Part shown: positions 57,327 to 64,000 of the stretch, piece by piece | Position numbering within the stretch: position 1 is the stretch's first letter | Layout: each line of letters opens with the position of its first letter | Source of the DNA: Synechococcus sp. PCC 6312 | GTDB taxonomy: Bacteria; Cyanobacteriota; Cyanobacteriia; Thermosynechococcales; Thermosynechococcaceae | Direction: 5' to 3' | DNA: 64,000 nucleotides | Assembly: GCF_000316685.1 (NCBI RefSeq) | Contig: NC_019680.1 | Span: forward strand, 1,985,501 to 2,049,500 | Notes under the pieces: model-generated | The model's database searches: none | Told to the model about the DNA's origin: nothing | What the model saw: only the letters and a program-made list of their open reading frames with translations | Position numbers and translations under genes: made by a program

Positions 57327-57989
57327 GTGAGTTATCTCAAAGAAAGACTACAAACGGATAGTTGGGTAAAAATACCTTGGGATGAGTATATTCAGATAAT
57401 TTCAGACCCTCTATATACCCAGGCCAAGAGTTATTACTACAAAGACCATATGAGGCTTGAGATGTTACCCGTGAGTTTTGATCATGGACAGAATCATATT
57501 GTGCTAATTTTAGCCGTTAATTTGTTTGCAGCACTCAAAGGTATTCCTATCACAGGGTTAGATACAACAACGCTGCGTAAAACTGGAATTCGGGACTGTC
57601 AGCCAGATGTGTCTTACTACCTTGAAAATAATGCTCAAGTCATTCCTTCGGGAACAGGTATCGTGAATCTGGATCATTATCCTGCACCTAATCTAGTGAT
57701 TGAAATTGCCAAGAGTTCATTACTCGATGATGTGGGGACAAAACGGGCATTATACGAGGAATTGGGTGTCAGTGAATATTGGGTTGTAGATGTCCAAACG
57801 CCTCAAATTTTAGCCTATGCTGTTACTGGCCTGGGCAGTCAACGAATTCAGGTTTCCCAAGTATTACCAGGCCTGGGATTTACACTACTAGAAGAAGCTC
57901 TAAATCGGAGTCGAGAAACGGATCAATCTCAAGTCGTGGCCTGGTTATTAAGTCAGTTTCAAACAGAGGAACTTAGCAATGGACTCTAA
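57327..57989 (+). CDS. Uma2 (DUF820) family endonuclease-like protein
   Basis: 220 residues from GTG 57327. Core features are YYKDHMRLEMLPVSFDHGQNHIVLILAVNL, CQPDVSYYL and NLVIEIAKSSLLDDVGTKRALYEELGVSEYWVVDVQ, the PD-(D/E)XK-like Uma2 fold with an intact Asp and Glu. It overlaps the next KGK gene by 11 bases and so is translationally coupled. Confidence 0.8.
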   Translation: MSYLKERLQTDSWVKIPWDEYIQIISDPLYTQAKSYYYKDHMRLEMLPVSFDHGQNHIVLILAVNLFAALKGIPITGLDTTTLRKTGIRDCQPDVSYYLENNAQVIPSGTGIVNLDHYPAPNLVIEIAKSSLLDDVGTKRALYEELGVSEYWVVDVQTPQILAYAVTGLGSQRIQVSQVLPGLGFTLLEEALNRSRETDQSQVVAWLLSQFQTEELSNGL

Positions 57990-58344
57990 TTTTGCTCCAA
58001 TAACAAACGAAAAAACAGTTTTACTGATTGATGAAACTGCTTTTAAGTATGACAAGCTTCAGAGAAGTGTGGATAGATACTTTACATCTAGCACTCGTCT
58101 AAATGAGTTATTTAGCACAATTCAGCAAGCTGGTTTAGGAAACTTCACTCAAGATATAAATATTTTCAATGATGGTATAAATTGCGAAACTCTCGAACCT
58201 GGATATGGAGACTGGATTAAAGGCAAGCTACGTTTGAAATTTAGTTTAGAATTTTGCCCTGACCCACCTCCACCTCCTGAACCCGAATCCACAGATATTA
58301 ACACTTCACCACTTGATGAAATTCGACAAATGAATGTTGAATAA
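57979..58344 (+). CDS. KGK-domain protein 2
   Basis: 121 residues: LEPGYGDWIKGKLRLKFSLEFCPDPPPPPEPE...LDEIRQMNVE. The same KGK block and C-terminus as the 56942 gene, plus a Pro-rich insert. The tandem paralogues flank the Uma2 gene, suggesting that the unit grew by duplication around it or that both serve the same partner. Confidence 0.75.
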   Translation: MDSNFAPITNEKTVLLIDETAFKYDKLQRSVDRYFTSSTRLNELFSTIQQAGLGNFTQDINIFNDGINCETLEPGYGDWIKGKLRLKFSLEFCPDPPPPPEPESTDINTSPLDEIRQMNVE

Positions 58345-58512
58345 TTTTAAACCGATCTACTCCTGACTGGTTGTATTAATTAACACTTCAATCTTAAGAG
58401 TTTCCATAATTTCCCCAATTATTCTATTCACCCCTCCTAAGATGTGAGAGTTGAAGTCTCGCCCAGGCCTGGTTTCAGCGTCATTATCGAACATTAAGGA
58501 CTACTTCATCCC

Positions 58513-59973
58513 ATGACGGAATCACCCAAACTCACATCTGCCTCAGGTTGCCCAATTGCCGATGGACAAAATGCCTTAACCGCTGGTGCCCGTGGCCCTT
58601 TATTCATGCAAGATGTCCAACTCCTTGAGCAAATGCAACACTTTAACCGGGAGCGGATACCAGAGCGGGTCGTCCATGCCAAAGGGTCTGGGGCCTATGG
58701 AACCTTTACCGTCACTAAACCTATCCCCGAATATACCCGCGCTAAATTTCTCAGCGAAGTCGGTAAACAAACAGATGTCTTTTTGCGATTTTCAACTGTA
58801 GCTGGAGAAAAAGGGGCTGCCGATGCGGAGCGGGATGTCCGGGGGTTTGCCGTCAAGTTTTACACCGAAGAAGGCAACTGGGATCTAGTCGGTAACAATA
58901 CCCCTGTCTTCTTCATTCGCGATCCCTACAAATTTGCCAACTTCATCCATACCCAAAAACGTCATCCCCAGACCAACCTGCGCGATGCCAATATGCAATG
59001 GGATTTTTGGTCACTCAACCCTGAATCCTTACACCAAATCACCATCTTGTTTAGTGATCGGGGCTTACCGGCCAGCTATCGGCACATGAACGGCTACGGC
59101 AGTCATACCTATTCGTTTATTAATGCGGCTGGATCACGCTTCTGGTGTAAATTCCATTTCAAAACTCGTCAAGGTGTTAAATGTCTCACCGGAGAAGAAT
59201 CTGCCAACTTAATTGGAATTGACCGCGAGTCCCATCAACGGGATTTATTTAACGCCATTGAGCGAGGTGAGTTTCCCAGTTGGACCGTGAAAATCCAAGT
59301 CATGACCGAAGCACAGGCCCAGGCCTTCCAATGGAACCCCTTTGATCTCACTAAAGTTTGGCCCCATAACCAGTTTCCTCTCATGGAAATTGGCATTTTG
59401 GAACTGAATCGCAACCCCATCAATTATTTTGCCGAAGTCGAACAGGCCGCCTTTAGTCCTTCCGTTTTTCCCCCTGGTATTGGCCCCAGCCCCGATAAAG
59501 TTCTCCAGGCCCGCTTAATGTCTTATCCCGATGCTCAACGCTACCGAATCGGGGCAAACTATCAACAATTACCCGTCAATCAACCCCGCTGTCCGGTCAT
59601 GCACTATCAACGCGATGGAGCCATGTCCACAGGGTTTGGTGGGAGCAGCTTGAATTACTATCCCAACAGTGATGATTCTGCCCCCAAAGAAGCCCCAGAG
59701 TTTCAAGAACCTGGCCTGTCCTTAGGGGATGTGGTTGCTGATCGCTATGACTCACGGGATCAAGATGACTACACCCAGGCCGGGAATTTGTGGCGCATCT
59801 TTTCCGAAGCCGAGAAGAACCGCACCGCCCAGGCCATTGCTGGAGCTTTAGGAGGGGCTAAAAAAGAAATCCAACTTCGGCAACTCTGTCACTTTTTCCG
59901 TGCCGATCAGGAGTATGGTCAGCGGGTAGCCCAGGCCCTCGGTATTGAGATCGATCCAGCTTTGCTAAAGTAG
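58513..59973 (+). CDS. katA: Monofunctional heme catalase
   Basis: 486 residues, clade 3 type. The active-site region [22 protein letters not shown] holds the catalytic His, and [46 protein letters not shown] holds the catalytic Asn. [14 protein letters not shown] carries the proximal heme Tyr. All residues are intact. Monofunctional catalases are less usual in unicellular cyanobacteria, which more often use KatG. Confidence 0.93.
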   Translation: MTESPKLTSASGCPIADGQNALTAGARGPLFMQDVQLLEQMQHFNRERIPERVVHAKGSGAYGTFTVTKPIPEYTRAKFLSEVGKQTDVFLRFSTVAGEKGAADAERDVRGFAVKFYTEEGNWDLVGNNTPVFFIRDPYKFANFIHTQKRHPQTNLRDANMQWDFWSLNPESLHQITILFSDRGLPASYRHMNGYGSHTYSFINAAGSRFWCKFHFKTRQGVKCLTGEESANLIGIDRESHQRDLFNAIERGEFPSWTVKIQVMTEAQAQAFQWNPFDLTKVWPHNQFPLMEIGILELNRNPINYFAEVEQAAFSPSVFPPGIGPSPDKVLQARLMSYPDAQRYRIGANYQQLPVNQPRCPVMHYQRDGAMSTGFGGSSLNYYPNSDDSAPKEAPEFQEPGLSLGDVVADRYDSRDQDDYTQAGNLWRIFSEAEKNRTAQAIAGALGGAKKEIQLRQLCHFFRADQEYGQRVAQALGIEIDPALLK

Positions 59974-60070
59974 TTCCGCCGTCCGTAAAGTCAGCCCTAG
60001 GGTGGTGTTTTGACAATTTCGGGAATTACGGCATGATCATCTAGGACTGTTGCGGCTAACCCGTGTTGAG

Positions 60071-60577
60071 ATGGCAAAACTGATGTGGTCAAAAACCTTA
60101 GGAACAATCCTAGGCCTGGGAATTATCCTGTTTCTTTTGGCTGGTGGCTACTATTTACTGGTTATGCCCCTGACTGGTTCACCTCCGCGCCCTGAATTTG
60201 AAAATGAATTCCCGATCACCGGCCCACCCCCCAAACCTAAAACCACCCCAGTTGCCAGTCCATCTGTGCCTCAATCACCCCCAGCCCCCAGCCCAACTCC
60301 CACAGTCGCAGCCCAAGAAGCCAATGGAACCGTGATCGAAGCGATTGGCTTGAGTGTTCGTAGTGGCCCTAGTCGTGCAGAAGCCACCTTAGGGGGAGTA
60401 GCCTTGAATGAAACTGTCACCATTCTAGAAGCCAGTGCTGATGGGGAGTTCTACCGCGTTAAAACCAGGACTGGACTGGAAGGTTGGGTCATCGCTGCCG
60501 GGGTACAAGCCAATTCGCCTATCCCTAGCCCAGCCCCAGAATCCCCCAGCCCCAACATTAACTCCAATTCTCAATAA
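60071..60577 (+). CDS. Membrane-anchored SH3b-domain protein
   Basis: 168 residues from ATG 60071. A single TM (TILGLGIILFLLAGGYYLLVMPL) is followed by a Pro/Thr/Ser-rich linker and a bacterial SH3 domain (GTVIEAIGLSVRSGPSRAEATLGGVALNETVTILEASADGEFYRVKTRTGLEGWVIAAGV). A Pro/Ser/Asn-rich tail ends the protein. It probably sits in the periplasm and binds cell-wall peptides; specificity is unknown. Confidence 0.75.
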   Translation: MAKLMWSKTLGTILGLGIILFLLAGGYYLLVMPLTGSPPRPEFENEFPITGPPPKPKTTPVASPSVPQSPPAPSPTPTVAAQEANGTVIEAIGLSVRSGPSRAEATLGGVALNETVTILEASADGEFYRVKTRTGLEGWVIAAGVQANSPIPSPAPESPSPNINSNSQ

Positions 60578-60790
60578 ATCGGCATATCATATTTGGTGTT
60601 ATGTGGCTCCAATAAGCTTAGAAGTCATTTGGCATGCGACTCAAGTTAGTATCTCTCAGTTGATTGTTGCCCAAAAACTTGAAGATTCACTTTAGATCAA
60701 CACCAGCAATATCGATGGGCTGTTCTTGAGTCCACCTAGTTAATATGAGCGACTGAGTAGAAATAGCCCTGAATCCCAATCTGGACTGGA

Positions 60791-63088
60791 TTAAGCAAAA
60801 GTTTCTTTGGGTAATTGAGACCTGGGTAAATCATGGCCTGGGGGTAAATCAATCACCACAGGGGTTAATCGTCCTTGAGGATACCGTTGCCAGGCCGGTC
60901 GAACCAGGGTTTTAAGTAATTGTCCAAGGGTTTTGAGTTCTCCTTGGGATTTCGGCCAACACCACTGACCAGGCTGACAGAACAAAAGCTGCACCAACTT
61001 GCGATATTCAGGTAAACTTAGCTCCTCAAACATCACTCGCAACTCGTGACCAGGCCCCGCTTGTTCCGATCCATGACTGATGGCCTGGGCAAGAAGTTTA
61101 AAGTGGGATTTACCAAATTCCAACTCTAAGGTTGTCCCAGGGGGAAGGATAATCGGTGTTTCTAAATCAATAACAGCCCCCCCTTCCGAAAGCAACCGCA
61201 CCTGGCCGCTCATCTCCCAATCCTTACTAGTTTTTATATCTACAGTTAAGGGCCGCTTTAAGGCAAACCAGAGAAACCCATCCACTTGCGGGCCATCCAC
61301 ACAGGCCATCACCGCCAGGCCCAAAACCAGGAGATTGTAAATACCCCAGGCCAGGCCAATTTGCTCCCAAGGGCCAACCGTCCCCGCTGGTTGCAGCAAT
61401 GCCCAAGCACAAAACAATAAATTAATGAGAGAGGCCCCCAGTAACAGCAATAACGGCCAGGCCACCCTTCCATTCAAGCGATAATTCCAGCGTTGTCGTC
61501 CCTTGGGAGTGACCTGAAATGAGCGTCCAAAGGGAAATAACAGGGTCTGAAACACCGTGATGGTAATCGGTACACATTGCAAAACACTATAAACATCGGA
61601 CATTAAGGCCGAGCGACTGCGCCCATTCAGCCAGCTAAAACTGCTCAAGGTAACTAAGTAATAGGGCAAGGAATAAAATATCCAAGCGGCAATCGTGGCT
61701 TTAATCGGCACCAGGCCCAGGCCATTGGCCACTAAGGGCAAGAGCAAGAAAATTAAACGAATGGGGCTATGAAACCATTGGACTAACCCCTCTAGGTGGG
61801 CGATCCGTTGTTGTCGGTTTAGGCCGGAAATGGTTAAGGGATTCGCCCCTACAAAAAAAGACTGCAAACTCCCCCTCGCCCAACGCAACCGCTGTTGAAT
61901 ATGTCCTGCTAAGTCATCGGCACAAAGCCCAGCACTTAAACTTTCTTCTAGGTACAACACCCGATAGCCAAGACTATTCAGCCGCACCCCCGTCAAATAA
62001 TCTTCGCTCAGAGTATCAACATCAAATCCTCCGACCGCTTCCAATGCTGCCCGCCGCACTACAAACGCACTCCCATAGCAAATGGCAGACTCGACGGCAT
62101 CCCGCAAAACTTGATAATGGCGGGAAAATATTTCCACTTCCTGGGGCAGAGTATCAGTTAAGCCAAGGTTACGGGCTACAGGATCATGGTTATAAAAGCT
62201 CTGATAGGTTTGCAAAAGGCCAACGGTTGCATCCGCAAAAAAGCCGACTGTCCGGGTTAAAAAATTACGGGTTGGCACAAAGTCAGCATCAAAGACCACC
62301 ACCAGTTCCCCCTGGCAAAACTCCAGGCCATGATTGAGATTTCCAGCTTTGGCATGGAGATTATTAGGGCGCGTCAAATAATGACAGCCGAGAATGGCAG
62401 CCAGTTCTCTCACCTCAGGGCGGCGGGTATCGTCTAGCAAAAAGATTTCAACGTTTTCATAATCCAAAGCCTGACACCCGACAATCGTTCGCTTGAGAAT
62501 ATTCAGGGGTTCATCGTAGGTAGGAATTAAGATATCAACCTTGGGGGCATAAACCGCGGTCTGGATTGGGGCTAAGGATTGTTGGGACTGGAGATGAGGA
62601 TCGGAGACCGGGTCAACCTTGGGGCGTTCATAAAGCAGCCAATTTAACTGCCAGGCTTGCCCGGCCAAAACCAACAATTCCAGGCCTAAGAAACCCACAC
62701 TCACCACCGCAGCAGAGGGAGAGTCAAAGTTTAAGGTCGTCAGCACCCGCCACAAAACATAACGCACCAATAGAGCCAGGAGAATTGCCACCATCACTGC
62801 CCGTGACCACAATTGGGGTTTGGGACACAATCGGGTCAAGCCCCAGGCCAGGCCCCAACATGAGAGGGGAATCAACCATAGATAAATCTCTGGTAGGCCG
62901 GTAGTATCCAGCCAAACGAGAGGGACTTGGGCCTGAATAGTCCGACTGTGCAGGGGAGCTAAGAAACTAGCATCTGACCACCATTTCCACCAGAGCACCG
63001 CCAGGCCGCAGCCAATCGCCATTAGGCACCAAAGCCTTAGGGAAAAAAAAGGAATTGTCAGAGACCGGCGAGGAGAAGGAACAGTCAT
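60791..63088 (-). CDS. Cellulose-synthase-like glycosyltransferase with PilZ-like C-terminus
   Basis: 765 residues from ATG 63088 (MTVPSPRRSLTIPFF). N-terminal TM segments lead to a GT2 core with the processive D,D,D,QxxRW signature: LDDTRRPEV, FDADFVPTRNF, SEDYLTGVRL and QQRLRWARG. More TM helices follow, then a C-terminal beta domain (QVRLLSEGGAVIDLETPIILPPGTTLELEF) with PilZ-like features, though the leading RxxxR is not obvious. This is BcsA/XcsA-like, making beta-1,4 glucan. Thermosynechococcus cellulose synthases of this kind are c-di-GMP-responsive. The partner BcsB is not in the window. Confidence 0.85.
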   Translation of the reverse strand: MTVPSPRRSLTIPFFSLRLWCLMAIGCGLAVLWWKWWSDASFLAPLHSRTIQAQVPLVWLDTTGLPEIYLWLIPLSCWGLAWGLTRLCPKPQLWSRAVMVAILLALLVRYVLWRVLTTLNFDSPSAAVVSVGFLGLELLVLAGQAWQLNWLLYERPKVDPVSDPHLQSQQSLAPIQTAVYAPKVDILIPTYDEPLNILKRTIVGCQALDYENVEIFLLDDTRRPEVRELAAILGCHYLTRPNNLHAKAGNLNHGLEFCQGELVVVFDADFVPTRNFLTRTVGFFADATVGLLQTYQSFYNHDPVARNLGLTDTLPQEVEIFSRHYQVLRDAVESAICYGSAFVVRRAALEAVGGFDVDTLSEDYLTGVRLNSLGYRVLYLEESLSAGLCADDLAGHIQQRLRWARGSLQSFFVGANPLTISGLNRQQRIAHLEGLVQWFHSPIRLIFLLLPLVANGLGLVPIKATIAAWIFYSLPYYLVTLSSFSWLNGRSRSALMSDVYSVLQCVPITITVFQTLLFPFGRSFQVTPKGRQRWNYRLNGRVAWPLLLLLGASLINLLFCAWALLQPAGTVGPWEQIGLAWGIYNLLVLGLAVMACVDGPQVDGFLWFALKRPLTVDIKTSKDWEMSGQVRLLSEGGAVIDLETPIILPPGTTLELEFGKSHFKLLAQAISHGSEQAGPGHELRVMFEELSLPEYRKLVQLLFCQPGQWCWPKSQGELKTLGQLLKTLVRPAWQRYPQGRLTPVVIDLPPGHDLPRSQLPKETFA

Positions 63089-63315
63089 GGAGTTAAATAT
63101 CTCAAACAAACCAGCAGCCAGGTCAAACCCTACCAAACCTGTGGCATTTATGAGGCTGACGTTAGCTTCATTAGACCCCAAGCACTGAGGCGATAACCAT
63201 GATAGTGATCACAGGTTGATAGATTTGCACTTCATCAGGGCCAGGGTAACCCCCTCCTGGAATGACGTAAGAACTGTTCCGATGTTTCCTAGCCTAGGAG
63301 CATGGTGGAGATAGC

Positions 63316-63825
63316 CTAGAGTTGAAACTCTCCTTTAAGTTGGCTCACCCAGGCCTGGATGCGGGAGTCAGTTAGTTCCGCTTGATTATCCTCATCCAAA
63401 GCTAGACCCACAAACTTGCCATTTTTAACCGCCTTAGATTCATTAAAGTCATACCCCTCTGTGGGCCAATATCCCACCGTCTTGCCCCCCAAACGAGAGA
63501 TTTCTGCCTCTAAAATCCCCAGGGCATCCATAAAGTTGTCAGCATAGCCCACCTGATCCCCAGGCCCAAAGTAAGCCACCTGTTTGCCTGCAAAGTCAAG
63601 GTCAGCCAAGTCCAGGAAAAAAGCCTCCCAATCACTTTGGAGTTCGCCAATATTCCAAGTTGGACAGCCAATAATTAAGCAAGGGTAGTTGGCTAAATCA
63701 TCGGGGCTGGCCTGGGCAATATCCTGCACCTCCACCACATCCCCACCCCAGGCCTGGGCAATTCTCTCGGCAATATCGGCCGTGTTTCCCATCTGAGAGC
63801 CATAAAACAAACCAATTTTCGTCAT
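63316..63825 (-). CDS. isiB: Long-chain flavodoxin
   Basis: 169 residues. The FMN phosphate loop is GLFYGSQMGNTADIAE. Further FMN-binding loops are CPTWNIGELQSDW (with the stacking Trp) and FGPGDQVGYADNFMDA (with the stacking Tyr). The extra insertion of long-chain flavodoxins is present. It replaces ferredoxin under iron shortage. No isiA is seen beside it. I found no obvious Fur box in the 106 bases upstream. Confidence 0.93.
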   Translation of the reverse strand: MTKIGLFYGSQMGNTADIAERIAQAWGGDVVEVQDIAQASPDDLANYPCLIIGCPTWNIGELQSDWEAFFLDLADLDFAGKQVAYFGPGDQVGYADNFMDALGILEAEISRLGGKTVGYWPTEGYDFNESKAVKNGKFVGLALDEDNQAELTDSRIQAWVSQLKGEFQL

Positions 63826-63931
63826 CTAAATTTCTCCAAATACAACTCATTGATCAGGCAAAAGTTAAAAGCAAAATCTAAACCTGAAAATCTAGAGATT
63901 TACTTCTAGCTTCTGCCTCATTCCTGGCTAC

Positions 63932-64000
63932 CTAAACATCGCTAATGGCATCAATGGCCTGGGAGATGCGCCGAAAATCAAACCCCATCGCCCGTAAAGC
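63932..64000 (-). CDS. C-terminal end of an unidentified gene (partial)
   Basis: The last 22 codons, ALRAMGFDFRRISQAIDAISDV-stop, run off the window edge. The amphipathic helix reads as the real end of a protein. Too short to identify. Confidence 0.45.
   Translation of the reverse strand, partial: ALRAMGFDFRRISQAIDAISDV

Noticed and set aside
63240-63310. Terminator after flavodoxin (TCCTAGCCTAGGA)
   Set aside because: A short palindrome without a T-run and with a weak stem; not convincing.

Overview
The window is a stretch of chromosome from a unicellular cyanobacterium. The evidence is a C-terminal split-intein DnaE half, the carboxysome shell protein CcmO, the photosynthetic NDH-1 subunits NdhS and NdhM, a biliverdin-forming heme oxygenase, the divergent menA/menF pair and a flavodoxin. 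The palindrome CCAGGCCTGG recurs throughout. The set fits the Synechococcus PCC 6312 / Thermosynechococcaceae neighbourhood, but I cannot fix a species.

Bases 1-19800 are ordinary core: rodA, ndhS, dnaE-C, ccmO, an exported QxDxNxVxY lectin, a CHASE2-Ser/Thr kinase, an MDR oxidoreductase, a broken hicBA pair, heme oxygenase, tsaE, an exported CHAT protein, ndhM, two secreted proteins (one with HExxH), an alcohol dehydrogenase, a GH18-CBM-RTX protein, menA and menF.

Bases ~20030-51200 are one integrated island in the 3' end of tRNA-Ala(GGC). The intact tRNA lies at 51128-51200. A 47-nt copy of its 3' half, inside a ~122-bp direct repeat, lies at 20348-20469. Each repeat sits beside the 5' stub of a tyrosine-integrase gene, so elements have inserted here more than once. 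The vehicle looks dead: both integrases are stubs, the primase-helicase has an in-frame TAA and a C-terminal frameshift, a tail-like gene is frameshifted, and two small genes carry in-frame TAG. The left arm holds two small repressor-like proteins with dyad operators, a SWIM protein, a Rad52/Sak-like annealing protein, DUF3102 and DUF29 proteins and a HELGH protein. The right arm holds an excisionase-like protein, the primase pseudogene and small genes.

The cargo at 30725-44136 looks alive. It encodes an MmeI-like DNA methyltransferase, a RhuM-like DNA-binding protein, a Doc/Fic protein, an SF2 helicase and a GIY-YIG protein, all on the minus strand. This is a plausible, poorly described restriction-like defence operon. 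Between the methyltransferase and the RhuM-like gene sit about 6 kb of toxin-antitoxin genes. They are punctuated by three clear repeats and one trace of the methyltransferase 3' end, as if toxin-antitoxin cassettes had entered repeatedly at that point. Several of these toxins are broken while their antitoxins stay open.

Bases 51200-64000 return to core after a decayed ISAs1-type IS: a TetR regulator divergent from a COQ4-like gene, trpF, a membrane protein, a dynamin-like GTPase followed by KGK-Uma2-KGK genes, a catalase, an SH3 protein, a cellulose-synthase-like glycosyltransferase with a PilZ-like tail, a flavodoxin and the end of an unidentified gene.
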